A stretch of 64,000 bases of DNA from Cinnamomum chago (Eukaryota; Streptophyta; Magnoliopsida; Laurales; Lauraceae): positions 37,234,001-37,298,000 of the forward strand of contig CP142460.1 in the NCBI GenBank assembly GCA_038049695.1, in the 5' to 3' direction. This document shows, piece after piece, positions 10,284 through 22,859 of this stretch. The notes below the pieces were generated by a model. That model was not told the origin of the DNA. It ran no database searches and worked only from the letters and a program-made list of their open reading frames with translations. Positions within the stretch are counted from its first letter, which is position 1. Each line of letters opens with the position of its first letter. Both the position numbers and the translations under genes were made by a program.

Positions 10284-10937
10284 AGAATGGCTCAATGTCA
10301 CAGAGTTAAAAGAGATAACCAAGCTCCACAGCAACAGCCTCCTCAGGATCAGGCAACATTTCCTGCTCCTCCACAGCAACAGTAGTAACGTCAATGGCAG
10401 CAACGTCAGAAACAACAGTAACCACGGCAGCAGCAACAGCAGAATAGGCCTTAGGTTGCAGGTCAAGTTTATGCTGCGAATAGGGAACAAGCTGAAGCTG
10501 CAGCTAATGTGGTGGAAGGTATAATTTATGTTGATAATAGACCAGCAGTTGCATTATTTGACCCTGGATCTACTCATTCATTTGTTGCACCTCCATTTGT
10601 TTGTGATATGCAAAAACAAATTAGACAGTTATAATATGATTTTACTGTAACTACTCCATTGGGAAGAAAAGTACTATGTGAATTGTATGTACCCCAATGT
10701 AGAGTTAAAATTGGAGAGGTGTCAATGCCAGCAGACTTAGTAGTGTTGGCTATGAATGATTTTGATGTGATTTTTGGCATGGATTGGCTTGTGAAGTACA
10801 GGGCATGTTTGGATTATTTCCGCAAAATCATTACTTTTAAAGTAGATGAAGCCAATGCTAGCGTATTTTTTAAAGGAACTCAGCAGAAGTTTGATACGAG
10901 GCTTGTTTCAGCAATAAAGGCTAAACGTATGATGTGA
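10284..10937 (+). pseudogene. Gypsy gag tail and aspartic protease (broken)
   Basis: The frame begins at RMAQC in the gag knuckle region and passes a Q-rich linker with stops at 10383, 10386 and further on. It reaches the aspartic protease motif DPGSTHSF at about 10562-10585 and the flap-like sequence FDVIFGMDWL at 10761-10790. Further stops lie near 10632 and 10935. Each stop is one C to T change from CAG, CAA or CGA. The protease would have matured the gag-pol polyprotein. Confidence 0.85.
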
Positions 10938-10982
10938 AGTGGTTGTGAAGGCTACATCGCATTCATCACTGAAAAGAAGCCA

Positions 10983-12150
10983 ATGAAGGAATTAGAAAAC
11001 ATTTCAGTAGTCCGTGAATTTCCAGATGTGTTTCTGAAAGAAGTGTCAGGTCTGCCTCCAGCAAGGGAAGTAGACTTTACTATAGAACTTGTGCCGGGTA
11101 TCGCACCTATATCTCAGGCACCATATAGAATGGCACCATCAGAATTACATGAGTTGAAGAAGCAAATACAGGATTTGCTCGACAAAGGCTTTATTGAACC
11201 TAGTGTCTCACCATGGGGAGCACCTGTATTATTTGTAAAGAAGAAAGATGGCACCCTACGTATGTGTATTGATTATAGGCAACTGAATCAAGTAACAATC
11301 AAGAATAAATACCCGTTGCCTAGAATTGATGAGTTGTTTGATCAACTTGAGGGTGCAGCATATTTTTCTAAGATTGATCTCCGATCTGGATATCACCAGA
11401 TTCGTGTTAGAGATCAGGATGTACAAAAGACAACATTCAGGACCCGATATGGGCATTATGAGTTTCTGGTTATGCCTTTTGGATTAACGAATACACCTGC
11501 AGTGTTTATGGCTTTGATGAACAGAGTTTTTGTTGCTTGTCTAGACCAGTTTGTTGTGATCTTCATTGATGACATCATGGTATATTCAAAGTCAGAGCAA
11601 GAACATTCACACCATCTGAGAACAGCATTACAATTATTGAGAGACAATCGGTTGTTTGCAAAGCTAGAGAAGTGTGATTTTTGGTTACAACAGGTGGTAT
11701 TTCTGGGTCACATAATTACTAGAGAAGGATTAGCTATGGATCCAGCTAAAGTTGAAGCCATTACTAAGTGGCAAAGTCTGAAGAATGTTCCAGAAGTAAG
11801 AAGCTTCTTAGGATTGGCTGGATATTACAGAAGATTTGTGAAAGACTTCTCTAAAATTGCAGCACCATTGACAAAACTGACTCGGAAGAACATTCCATTT
11901 GTATGGGATGAAGAATGTGAGTCTAGTTTTCAAATGTTGAAACAGAGATTAATCTCAGCCCCAATCTTGTCATTACCCGTTGGTAGAGGAGGATTTATAA
12001 TCTATTCTGATGCTTCCGGTATAGGATTAGGATGTGTGCTAATGCAGAATAGCAAGGTTATTGCCTATGGTTCGCGTTAGTTAAAAGAACATGAGAAGAA
12101 TTATGCTACTCATGATTTAGAGCTCGCGGCAGCTGTATTGTCCATTCACC
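10983..12150 (+). pseudogene. Gypsy reverse transcriptase and N-terminal RNase H
   Basis: A 365-codon open stretch with the RT fingers and palm in order: [29 protein letters not shown], the catalytic [10 protein letters not shown] near 11562 (the gypsy version of YVDD) and FLGHIIT. RNase H begins at [16 protein letters not shown] at 12078 (from CAG) stops it. Soon after LELAA, near 12139, about 100 residues of RNase H are deleted with a frame change. The RT palm itself is well preserved. Confidence 0.92.
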
Positions 12151-12708
12151 TATGTACCTGGAAAAGGTAATATAGTAGCTGATGCTTTGAGTCACAAATC
12201 TGCTAACTTGGAATCGCTTGTGGGTGGATGGCATTTGATTGAAGAATTCAGAGATTTGGATGTGTACAGTGAATTAGTGGACAATAGAATTATGGTTACA
12301 GCAATGTCAGTGTTTGAACCAATTCTTATCAAACAGATCAAGGAAAGACAGTTCGAAAATCTTGAATTGGTGAAAATCAGGGATAACATTGCAACCATGC
12401 CAGATTTTGTGTTGGTTGAAGGAGTTCTCTATCTCAGAGACAGATTGTGTATACCAGCACAAGAAGATTTGAAACAAGCAGTGATGTTTGAAGCTCATCA
12501 CACCCGGTATTCTATGCATCCAGGAAGTACTAAAATGTATAGAAATCTCAATGATAGGTTTTGGTGGAATAATATGAAGTGGGAGATAGCAGGCTATGTA
12601 TCTTCGTGCTTGACCTGTCAGCATGTGAAGTTTGAGCATAGAAAACCGCCTGGATTACTTCATCCTTTGCATATTCCTAGATGGAAGTGGGAACACTTGA
12701 CTATTGAT
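12151..12708 (+). pseudogene. Gypsy RNase H end and integrase zinc domain
   Basis: Resumes after the deletion at the RNase H end (VADALS near 12177). It continues through the spacer to the integrase HHCC zinc domain (HH...GSTKMYRNL...CLTCQ, about 12495-12620) and WKWEHLTID, where the first catalytic D is reached. The sequence then breaks off at about 12708. The rest of integrase is not found anywhere downstream in the window, consistent with a large insertion at this point. Confidence 0.85.
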
Positions 12709-14397
12709 AGGGGCCCGGCCTTTTGTCCTCTCCTTCCCACCCCGGGGGCTGCCGGGGTCTGTCGGAGGAGGAAGCGAGTCATCAATATTTTTTGTACGAG
12801 TATGCCAGATTTTCTATTCTACTTGGAATTTGAAGTGGTGATCCGGAGATTCACCTTCACAAGTAGAAAGGAAATCAATTCTTCTTTCTAACTTTCCATT
12901 GCACATATATTTTAAGAAAGAGACACGAATTTTTTTTAAATGCCGTGAGTGGCGATTTTTGTTTTCCGTGGAAGGCGTTTTTGTGCCGTAGAAGGCGATT
13001 TACTAATCTCATCAATAATGAAAGACAAGAAATGTGATTTTTTGTCTCATTACAAAGAATAAAAAATACAATAGAAAAGTGAGAAAATGAATCTGACTTC
13101 TTAGGAGATTGTAGGGACTCGTTCAGATCGACGGTCACAAGTCATGTGTGGACTTCGCCATCATCCTTTAGATGAGAACACTTGATGCTTTGATTCTTTG
13201 GCTTGGCTTGGACCTCAGTTTTTTAGAGGATAAAGACCAAGGGGAGGTCCTATATCCGATAAAAAACTGAGTAAATGGGCTGAAGAGCCGCGTTTAGGCC
13301 GTGTTGGATAGGAGTGAGGACTTTGGGGGGTGGCCCCCCAAGGGACTTCCATCACCTTGTGGTGTTTCTGCAGCAGAGTAGCATGATTTCTTCAGAGTTT
13401 TTCTTTCTTGCTTGTGTGTATGGATCTGTGTGTGTGTGTATCTGTATCTCTTGGAATGACCCATTTTTATAGGTTGTTGGTAGCCATGGTGTGATTTATG
13501 GGATTGATGGCCCATGATGAGAGAATTGATGGTATTGATGCTCCATGATGGGAGGAGTTACAAGTTTTAATTCTTTGTTTTTGTAACTCCGTTTTCCTTG
13601 AATATGATTGGCCGATGGAGAATGATGGGCATTTAATCACCCTTAATCTCCATGATGAGGGGAGTTTCATGGTTTTAATACCATGATTGCTTGGATTTGT
13701 AACTCTCATTTGCTTGATTTTGATTGGGCCGTCCAAAATAATGGGTTAATGACCGTATTAAGTTGTCATAAAACGGGTCAATTAACTGCATTAAGTGGTC
13801 GCCAAGGCATTTGAAGAGTTGCGGGTCGTGCCGTGTCTTTTTGAATTCTTCTTGTGACGATCGCAGATGGATCCACATGTTGTTTGATGTCGGTTGGCGA
13901 TTTAACTTCAGACATTGGTTGATATCAGTGGGCCAGTGACATCTGTCTTGTCGATTTCTTGATCGGTCGGATAGAAAGTGTATTTTTTTTGTCAGCCGGT
14001 TGGCGATCTTGGAGCGATCAATGATGATTTCATGCTCTTGACGGGGGATCTGAAATGTTGATGAAGATTAGTCGATTTCAAGCATAAAAAATCAGATTTT
14101 CGAAAAACCACAGAGGCTGGAATTCCCAAAACGCGAAAAGAGTCGGAAAACCGGCCACCTGGCGGAAATCCAGCGACCCGGATTTCCAAGGTCACCGCCG
14201 GCAACCATGGGGTTTTTTCCCCTTCCGGTTGCCGTTTCTCGGCCGTTTTTCATTTTTTTTTATTCTTTCTTTCTCCTGTATTTTTCTTGACATTTCTCCT
14301 CAGTTATTGGCTTGATTCTTCTGTAGAAAACTTGATGAGAAGCCACGTAAATCAAAGCACAAAGTTTCCTATTTTTTGGAAGAGTCGAAGGCTTTGT
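12709..14397 (+). other. Non-coding left part of PMD locus
   Basis: Starts abruptly with GC-rich sequence (GGGCCCGGCC) and continues with GGC/GCC-rich short motifs around 12940-13010. A degenerate 128-bp repeat lies at about 13540-13735; both copies contain CTCCATGATG... and GATTGG(G)CCG. A GC-rich stretch around 14110-14240 precedes the solo LTR. No coding frame was recognised. It could be the LTR/UTR of a large element or upstream sequence of the PMD gene; no TG...CA boundary or PBS was established. Confidence 0.4.
13214..13271. repeat. 12-bp perfect inverted repeat
   Basis: CTCAGTTTTTTA at 13214-13225 is the exact reverse complement of TAAAAAACTGAG at 13260-13271. A second nested pair, GGACCTC (13210-13216) and GAGGTCC (13244-13250), overlaps it, so two alternative stems are possible. 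It resembles an anti-terminator layout, but in a plant nuclear repeat no such role should be assumed. Confidence 0.6.
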
Positions 14398-16242
14398 TGT
14401 TAGGAATTTTGTAGATTGCAATTTGATGGATGCATTATCATTCAAGCATCATTTGATTTACACACATATGCATTGATTTATAAAAACTTGAAATCTTGAT
14501 TTACACATGCATTGTTTTTAAGATATTGATTTATGCATGCTTTGTTTTTAAACTTGGATGCATTTTAATTTGAAAAGAGTTTTAGAAATCAAGCAAGCCT
14601 ATGAGTTTTAAATCTTTCAAATCTTTTTAGGCTTTTTGTGTTTCATGTTTTTTTAACCCTCTTAGTGTGATTTAAAACATGATTCCATGCTCGGTTTAAT
14701 GGCCCAAAAATCCCCACAAAGAAATACTTTGAAAAAATGCTTGTTAGGGATTTTGGTCCCCCAGGCTCGGTCGACCGGCCCAACAGGGGACCTAGTCGAC
14801 CGAGCCCATGCAGGTCGACTGGGTAAAGAGCCGTTAGCCCTTTTACAAACGGTCTGTTTTTTTACCGTTGTGAATGCCAGGTCGACCGGGGAAGAGCCGT
14901 TGAGCACTTTTTGGCTATAAATACTAGTGCATTCCTTTCCCAAAAGTTAGCAATTTTTAAGGCCCTCCTTGAGAGGTTTTGAGGCCAATGAAAGGGGAAT
15001 GAGCTAAGAGATGAAAGGGGTCATTAGGAAAGCTAAAGCTTGGATTAATGAAGTTAAATCTCTAAGTAAGCTTTACTTTTTCTAATCATATGTTTTCATG
15101 CTTTGCTTTATTTTTGGTAAATCTTTTGTAGCATGATAAACTATGATTTGTTGTGTCCTTAACATGTTTATGTTTTGAATTGATCTATTGTTTTGGATGC
15201 ATCACCTTGATTCAATCCAAGTAGTACTTTAATTGGTAAATCTAATTAGTAGATCATGTTAATGAAAGAATCTTTGAAATTATATGTAACATGATTCCTA
15301 TACTTGGTTGAATCTATGGTTGTTGTTTCTCATCATAAGAAAAGCACTTTCAAATATATCTTATGTTTTGGATTCAACATCTTTACAAATCATATGTAAC
15401 TTTGTTTTAAAGTTTCACAACTTGCTTTGCTTTGATAAGTATATCATATTCAAGTTGAGTTTTTAGTTACATATGATTTGTCCCCTAATTTCAATCAAAT
15501 CTATTTTTATGTTTTGAGCTACATTGTTAATTTGATTGACATCCCTATGCATCACATGTTTTGTACTTAGAATTTCACAACTTGTTTAGGATACAAATGT
15601 ATATCTTTTACAAGTTATTTTAACATGTGACTTGCATTCTTTCCTCAATCATAAATGTTTTTATGAGCTAAAACTTTCAAAAGCCTTAGGCATACATTTA
15701 TGAGCTTTCATTTTAAAAATGATTGAGGACATCATACATACACATTGAGCATTCATCTTTGCATTCATAGTGTGTGTGTATGAATTAGATTTTCACTTTC
15801 ATATCTGCCTATTGTAGAGGCAAATGTAATGAGCTAAATTGAATCTCCATCTAGTTTATTATATACACAACTTAGAGAGATAACCAACCTATTGGTTGAA
15901 GAGGTTATTGCTTAGCCTAAGAAAAGCATAATGTATAGGTTGATGTTGAGCCTTGAAAAACATCATTGTAAAGGTTATTGCTTAGCCTATTGAAAAGCAT
16001 AAATAGTGAAAATCCGGTGGGGTGTTGAATCACAAGCCGGTAGTGGATGTAGGCATTGAGGCCGAACCACTATAAATCCTTGTGTGATGGTGAATGCTTT
16101 GTGGTGATTGTTTATGTAAGCTTCCGCATTTATTTACTTAATCACCACTTATGACTAGTTTAATTTAAAGAAGTTAAAATTGGTCATAATTGGAGCTCAC
16201 CCTATTCACCCCCCCTCTAGGGTTCGGATCCCCGGACTTTCA
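14398..16242 (+). mobile_element. Solo LTR, Sirevirus-like family
   Basis: 1845 bp with the same ends as the element at 1669 (TGTTAGGAATTTTG... to ...GGACTTTCA), flanked by an exact 5-bp TSD, TTTGT (14393-14397 and 16243-16247). It contains a GGTCGACC array (about 14766-14890), a TATA box at 14916, three 35-bp repeats (15901-15997) and the CTCTAGGGTTCGGATCC end. No internal region follows, so it is a solo LTR left by LTR-LTR recombination. It is clearly diverged from the 1669 family. Confidence 0.95.
14766..14923 (+). promoter_or_regulatory. Palindrome array and TATA box of solo LTR
   Basis: Four GGTCGACC-type palindromes (GGTCGACCGG, AGTCGACC, GGTCGACT, GGTCGACC) are followed by CTATAAATACTAG, with TATAAATA at 14916-14923. 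Same order and spacing as in the 5' LTR at 2174-2343. Confidence 0.75.
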
Positions 16243-17100
16243 TTTGTAACCGATTTTCTGTCAAGAGTCAAAACTAGGTCAAACGTTGTCGGAATGACCT
16301 GAAATTTGAGGTGAAGCCTCCTGAGTAGTAGATACGACCAGCCATGGGCTTTTATCTGATTTTTGAAGCCGCGTGGGGTCCCGTCTCCACTAGACTTGAT
16401 TTGACCGCGACGAAGATGCCGCGCTTTGATGTACAGTCAACCGATATCCGATTGACTTGAGATTTGATAGGGAGCCTATTTGAGTCATTTTGAGACGATC
16501 CATTAGCTCCGATTCGGATGTCATGGTCTAGGGAAGCTCCGCTGTCGGTAGCCTTGATTTTATTTCGGAGCATCAAAGTTGGGTCAAACGTTATCGGAAT
16601 GACCTGAAGTTTGACATGCAGCCCTTTAGAAGCATGTTGAAGCCACCTATGTGCTCTGTTTGATGAGTGATGGCCTTGGTGATTCTCGCTGCCGAGAGCC
16701 TTGATTTTACTACTCGAGGGTTGATGGAGGGTCAAACGTTGTCGGTTTGACTTAAAATTTGGCATAGAGCCTTTTGGAGGTATTTTGAGACCATTTGTAG
16801 GCTCTGATCAAAGTTTTGATGTCTTTGACGCCGTCGCCGCCAAAAGCGCCTGTTTGGCTGTCGGAGGAGTGAAGTTAGGCCAAATGATGTCAGAATGGCC
16901 TGAAACTTGATGTAGAGCCTCCTAGTGGCATCTTGGGGCCACCTGTGTGCTCTATTTTGTGTGTTAGGGTCTCTGGCTTCACCGCCGCGGGAGCTCCTGC
17001 TCAGCTGTTGGAGGAGAGAAGTGGGTCAAATGATGTTGGAATGGCCCGAAACTTCATGTGTACCCCTCTTTTGGCTGTCTTGAAGGGTCTTGTAGTTTTT
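16243..17100 (+). repeat. Degenerate ~150-bp tandem repeats, about six copies
   Basis: Each unit carries GGTCAAACGTTGTCGGAATG or a variant, then ACCTGAAATTTGA, a GAGCC element, a TTTTGAGACCA-like stretch and a GCTCTG-like end. Units start near 16275, 16425, 16580, 16730, 16880 and 17030. The two strands carry the same information in all copies, and no frame is maintained. Such arrays are known in non-coding parts of large plant gypsy elements and are a common seed of satellites. Confidence 0.75.
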
Positions 17101-17223
17101 GTTTGATTCTGACAAGATCTAATGCTTGAAGTAGCATTGCCTGCTTATAATAGGATGCGGCTTCATGTGGCTTCTTGATGTTGAGGAGGTAAGGAGTCAG
17201 ATTTTTGGATTTTGGATTTTCCG

Positions 17224-17515
17224 TTTTGACCTTGTGAACCTAAGGGTTGTATGTGGCACATTAGGCGGTCAAGAAGATTTTTTATTTTTGACCTTGTAAC
17301 CTAGCAAGTTGCATGTGGTAGGTTAGGGGGTCGAGGTTTGATTTTTTATTTTGACCTTGTGACCCAACAAGCTGTATGTGGCAAATTTGGGTGTCAGATT
17401 TGGTTTTGACCTTGTGACCTAACAAGCTGTATGTGGCGAGCTAGGGGTTCCGGAATTTTTTTTTTTCTTTAGCCTTATGACCTAACAAGCTGAATGTGGC
17501 AAGTTAGGGAACCAG
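17224..17515 (+). repeat. ~60-bp tandem repeats, five copies
   Basis: TTTTGACCTTGTGACC...AACAAGCTGTATGTGGC...TTAGG recurs at about 17224, 17286, 17349, 17404 and 17468 (spacing 55-64 bp). Divergence between copies is moderate. It is separate from, and follows, the 150-bp array. Confidence 0.8.
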
Positions 17516-18083
17516 AGTTTGGTTTTTTATGGAATGTCAATTTCAAGATTTTGACTTAATTTGGTTCATGAGGTTGGATGGTTTGGATTTTTGGAAGCTC
17601 AAACTCATGAGGCTTTTTTTTTTTTGAATGGTTCAATCAACTCAAAAGAGGCATGGAACCATTTTGTATGCTCTTGGTAAAGGAGGTTTTTTATAGGAAG
17701 CCCCTTTTAGTGCCTAGGTGGTCAAACCTGGCTCATGTGGGCTAACCCATGGGATATTAAGCTTTAAAAGATGGCTTAGATCTCATATGATGTCATCTTG
17801 TAAAGAATATTTAAAAATATCTCTTGTGGGTAGAGAATATCTAAAAATATCCTTAGTTGGAGAGAATCTTTCATGTTTCCTTGATTTTGGGAGAGATTTT
17901 CTCCAAGTATCTTTCCTTGGGAGTAAATATTTCTCATTCCCTTTCTTTTTGGAGAGAATTTCTCAAAGAATCTTCTCTTTAGGAGAGAATATCTCAAATC
18001 TCATTTCTTTAGGGAAAGTTGCTAATTTTTAGCACTTGCCTCCTTGGTTTTCTCCTTGTTTCCTCTTTTGGCTTGCTCTCCTC

Positions 18084-18223
18084 TATAAAAGCAAAGGAGG
18101 TTGGATCTCTTGTCCTTATTGCTTTCTTTTTGCAAAAGCCTTCAAGAGTGCACCAAGATCAAGAACTTCTCCCCTTCTTCAAGAATCTTCAAGTTCTTTC
18201 TTTTTCTTCATCCATGGCTTCAA
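18084..18223 (+). promoter_or_regulatory. TATA promoter and 5' exon of PMD locus
   Basis: CTATAAAAGC (TATAAAA at 18084-18090) is followed about 30 bp on by a CT-rich, CTTC-containing leader typical of plant 5' UTRs. The leader ends at a consensus splice donor, CAA|GTAAGT at 18224. An ATG at 18213 just before the donor does not give a useful frame when joined to the proposed acceptor, so either the acceptor has mutated or translation starts in exon 2. Confidence 0.5.
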
Positions 18224-19187
18224 GTAAGTTTTCTTTCTTCACAAGAAACTCCACGTAGAAGTAAAAGAATTTGTTTCTTTTCTTTTCCTTTTCTTCTTTT
18301 CTCTTTCTTTTTCTTTTCCACGTGTTTTCTCTCTTGTTTTTTCTTTCTTACACATGCTATTTTTTTTTCTTTTTTTTTTTGCTCATGTTTTCTCTTTTTT
18401 TTTGCACTTTTTTTCTGTACGGACTTGTCCGTACAGCCGCGTGGCTATGAGCCACGGCCTGTCAGCCAATTTTTTTGTTTTTTGAAGAGAGTTCTTTCTT
18501 TTCTCTCTCTCTCTCTTTTATTTGTTTTTTTTTTTTGCTTTCCCTCTTTTGCTCACCATGATAATGAGGTTTATCCAATCCAAGATGTTCCTGCATTTTT
18601 TTTTATGCATCAAGATAGAAGGCTTGAATCCCTAGGTCAAGTCAACATGAATTTTGACTTGGACAAAATTTGATTGGTTTTGACTAAGTTTGGTTGGAAT
18701 TGGTCAAATTTTGGTTAAAGTTTTCCTAGGATCTAATGCATGATGATTTTCTTTGATGCATGATTTTTAGTAAATTAATTGGGAAGCATGATGATGCATA
18801 CCTGGAAATCTTTTGCAAGTTTTGAGATTTGGAGCTCGCAGCAATGTTGAGCCCTTTCTTAATCTTGCGGGATTTTTAGGAGCTTTGCAAGTTTTGGAGT
18901 TTGGAGCTCGCAGCAATGTTGAGCCCTTCTTCAAACTTGTGGAGATTTGATAAGACTGGGTTGCTCTGGCAGCAATGTTTGAGTTCAAACCTTCTTTGAA
19001 AATGCTTCATTGACTATGAGCTTGCAGTGGTGTTGAACTCATCTTCAAGCTTCCTATCTTTTTTTGGGGTGTTTCCCTTTTCTTCAGAATTGCCCAAGAA
19101 CCATGCCAAAATTTCGCTAGAATTTTTTAGAAAAATTCTGTCATTTTGGTGATGATTGATCTTTTCTTTTCCATCCTTTGCTGGTAG
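18224..19187 (+). other. Probable first intron of PMD locus
   Basis: GTAAGT donor at 18224, long T-rich body, and acceptor CTTTTCTTTTCCATCCTTTG...GGTAG ending at 19187, just before the coding frame. The intron holds a repeat of about 73 bp (18811-19050) in which GGAGCTCGCAGCAATGTTGAGCCC or a variant recurs three to four times. No coding match in the intron. Confidence 0.5.
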
Positions 19188-19727
19188 TTCCTCTAGAATG
19201 AACAAGGGCAAAGAGCTTGTTACTGATGCACCTCGCCGATCTACCAGGGCTCCTAATGTGGCCGTACAGCAAGCCTGGGAGAAGGTCCAGTTTGTGGAGA
19301 GAAACTTGGAAGAGTGTGACTCCTCAACCGTGATGAGATGAGACAGCAATTAATCGCTCTCAAGGATGAGGAGTTTTATAAGATTATGGTAAGCAATCGT
19401 CCTTGGGTCATGGACGATCAGAGCATTGTGCCCAAGCCTGCCTTCTTCTTTGGTGAAGCAGTCCCTGGCGACTTGACATACCAAAGGAGATGTTTTCAGT
19501 TCTCTTACACGGCAGATGGTGAGGAGAAAACTATTTCTACCCAATCAACCTTTGATCGCACTGTTTCGATCATGAGCCTTTCTCCTACATGCCCTAAGAG
19601 GGAAGATCCTCCGAGCTGGGTGAAGAGGACTAATGTGATCAAGACTGGGGTTTTTGTTGGCGGCCCTTCCGGTTATGCAGTGAAGTCGCCTATCCGCATG
19701 GACATGTTGATGCCAACCAGTGGCTAC

Positions 19728-22700
19728 TGTCGCGACCCCGGACCGGGGATCCGAAGGACGGATCCGGGATCGGGACAATTGCATCCCAAATGATACATCT
19801 GTTTAATAATAACAACATACATTTATTCAATTTCCCACAGGTGTCCGCGGTGAGGATATCACAACCATCAATGAACATTTCTATTAAGTGCGGAAGCGTG
19901 TAGCAAATCAAATCGTAAACCATCCTTGGTCATCAAGATAATAACACAAGTCTAAAGTACTGTATCAGAATGAGCAATGATCTATAGCATGTTACCCAAA
20001 GTAAATTGAAGTTTATACAAACAACATTTAATTACATTTTCCCAAAAATAGAGGCCCACAAGGCCAATATGACAAAATACCAATCCAAAGAATGGTTAAA
20101 AGTTTCCCAAAAATATTAAGTCTCTCATAGCCACCAAACGTCTACATGACGTCATCAGCACGCCACTCAACTAACTGTTGCGGTTCTACGACCGCCTCCT
20201 CGTGCTCCTCCTCGGGGTAACCAACAACGGGACCTGAGTACCAAAGAGTAGGTCAAACACGACGGTTTGGCAAATGGAGGAAAACACAGTAACAATATGA
20301 AAATAAATGAATTTACCTTCAAAACATGTAAACCTGTTTAAATAACAATTTCTATGAATGAGATAAAACATTTATTCAATTACAAGGATGCAATGTAAAA
20401 CATGTAAGGTGACCAAGGAAACGGGAAACAATCAAGATGGCAACCACACGAAGCTAAGTCCTTTATCACTAAAGCAATAGAGCAATAACTAGGCACTGGT
20501 CTCAGTCACTCAAGGTGAGGAGAAACAATGGATCTCATATAAATACATATACATATACAATACTATACATGACCACGGTAGCGAGCCGGGCATCAGGGAC
20601 CACAGTAGCAATCTGTGGCATCGGGACAAGACCACGGTAATGACCGGGTAGCGGGATCCAAACTGCAGCTGGCAGGACAAGAGGGGGATCTCCAAGTCGG
20701 TGGATCAGACTAACATGGTTATCCAAGCTTAGTGGTGCCGACACATAGGTCAAATACAATCGAGACATATGCAAGTAAATCGAGTACAAATACATAAACA
20801 AACGGGCAAGACGGGGGTGCTCAAGGGCACATTGTCATATCATGTGGTGCAACACACTTCAAGACAAGTAACTATTTCAAGTGTAATTCAATACTTTCGG
20901 GAAAACAAGGCATGTAGTATAAATCTCGGGATCGATAAAGTACCATAAACAATCGAAATTTCGGGTAAAGCATCGGTTCAAGATTTATTTGAAGTGAATA
21001 GGGATCCCGTATGTCAATCTAATAATAATTTGGTACTCTTGAGTTTGGGGACATTCCGGGCTCCTTATACACTTTGAATTTTCAGAACTTCGAATGACAT
21101 CCTTGTGATATGGTTTCTTTTCTCGGATGGCCTCATGCAATGCCTAGTGAATCTCTTTTGATCGACAAAGCTCAGCGCTCGAGCGAACCGGAGAGTTCGT
21201 TCGAGCGAGGAGCTCTCCGAAACCTGGGGAATTTCGGTCAGCTGGCGGTCAGCTGCCACTGGGATGGGCGGCTAGCCGCTGGCTGACCGCGGTTGGGCTG
21301 CAGAAATGCAGCTTACTGGAAAGCTAACCGCCAAGTGCGGTTAGCTGGCGGTTAGCCGCCGATGGGTTCGGCGGTTAGCTAGCGGAGCTGACCGAGTTTT
21401 CAGGTGGAGAAGTGTGCTCTCTGGAAAAGCAACCGTGACATTTCGGCTAGCTGGCGGTTAGCCGCCAGTCATCAGGCGGCTAGCCGCCGGGTGACCGCAG
21501 GCTGACCGCCAGGTGCGGGAAACACCCACTGTGATCGTATTTGAGCCCTTTCTCCTCCTCAAAACCATTCTCCCCACTTCCACTTAGTCCCTGCAATATA
21601 ACCGAGCTAGGGGCTCCTCCAATGCATCTATTTATACTTCCCCAAATCTCCAATATGTGTTCATTCATCATTTTCACTCTTCCACATCAAGTCCAATATA
21701 AAGGAAGGAGGAAGGAAACCATTTCACATAATATACATATTTGAGACAAAATAAGAGGAATTAAATGCTATAAACCAACACATCTCTTGGACCATAAATG
21801 TACCATTAATACTATATCATGAGCATTCATTTCAAAACAAGGCAATAAATATGCATTAATGGAAAATATCCAAAGTCAATGAAAGCTTAGGAAAATCATG
21901 CATCCACTTGCCTTGGGTCTTCTAACAATGCAATCAAGCTCTAAAACTCTTCCAAGCAAGGAATCCAAGCTATGAACAAAAATCCCCAAAAACAAACCCT
22001 AAAAGAGTCAAACAATGAAATAGAAAGGGAAACTTTGCAATAATGAAGATGGAGCTCCTCTAGGGCTAGAAGAATACAAATCTATAAGAATGGAAGGATT
22101 ACTTACTTGTAGGTTCTACAAATGGCAAGGTTTAGTTCAATGAAGATCTCAAAGTTGGTGGGTTCTTCTACAAATGGTATCAAAAGGAAGCTTGCAAGGT
22201 GGGGAGGAGAATGATAACTCCCATTTCTTGATTGATGCAAGCTTGGTGTGGATTGGAGGTGGAGAGAGCAAGAGGAAGAAGAAAAGTTGCCAAAAGCAAA
22301 CCCTAGGTTCTTTTGTGCTGGAAAAAGGAAATGGAAAGGGAAAAGTTTCCTTATAAACAAGTGGGGAGTGGGCTCCACCACTAGAAATCTAATTGGGCTG
22401 AAATCATCTCTTTTGGGACCTCGGATGAATTCGACGAAGAAGGAAGAAATGATCGTCGAAATATCTAGTTTCCAAAACGTATATGTTTTGCGGGTTTCGG
22501 GAATATCAAGTTTTGGGTACAGATTTTGTGTGCAATGACTGTTTTGCCCTTAAGGCTATGAAATCGGGTTTCGGGATCTCAAACGGGGACGGGATCAACA
22601 TGAAAGTTGTAGAGCTTATCAATACGAATAAAACGAGATTAAAACAATGAATGCAAAAATCTCCGATAAATCCTCAAACATATGCAATGTCATGAAAAGG

Positions 22701-22859
22701 AACCCCCAAAGGGCCCTACTAACCCAAAGCAATCAAAATTCCCCAAAACTAGTACAAAAGCTATTCCAAACTCAACTTAGCCAAAAAAACTAATCATGCT
22801 TAGAACTAATACGCCACTTAATTAGTACTAATCGGGTTCTCTCGGGTCGGGGTCTTACA
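19728..22859 (-). mobile_element. Solo LTR of Tekay-like gypsy family, reversed
   Basis: 3132 bp, flanked by exact TSD GCTAC (19723-19727 and 22860-22864) inside the PMD frame. Read on the minus strand it begins TGTAAGACCCCGACCC and ends GGTCGCGACA, like the LTRs at 40991 and 52274. It belongs to the subfamily with GGCGGTTAGCCGCC-type repeats (21178-21520), as does the copy at 48950. A conserved GTAAGT donor-like site lies at 22101-22106 (minus). No internal region, hence solo. Confidence 0.95.

Larger units (their letters stand above)
10284..12708 (+). mobile_element. Decayed Ty3/gypsy (Tekay-like) internal fragment
   Basis: Gag tail, protease, reverse transcriptase, RNase H and the start of integrase, in gypsy order. 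There are no LTRs at either end. It is related to, but clearly diverged from, the pol of the element at 44270-48949. The left edge falls in the last zinc-knuckle region of gag. The right edge falls mid-integrase at a sharp change to GC-rich sequence near 12709. Eight in-frame stops and a deletion inside RNase H make it long dead. Confidence 0.85.

Noticed and set aside
13214..13271. Inverted repeat as a riboswitch or terminator
   Set aside because: Layout is suggestive, but this is plant nuclear repeat DNA with no adjoining gene; kept only as an inverted repeat.
18101..18673. 190-codon F/S-rich frame over the CT-rich leader and intron
   Set aside because: Low-complexity pyrimidine-rich sequence spanning a likely splice donor; not a plausible protein.
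17220..21520. CRISPR-like arrays (regular repeats with spacers)
   Set aside because: Degenerate plant tandem repeats and LTR palindromes; repeats are not near-identical, spacers are not uniform, and no cas genes exist.
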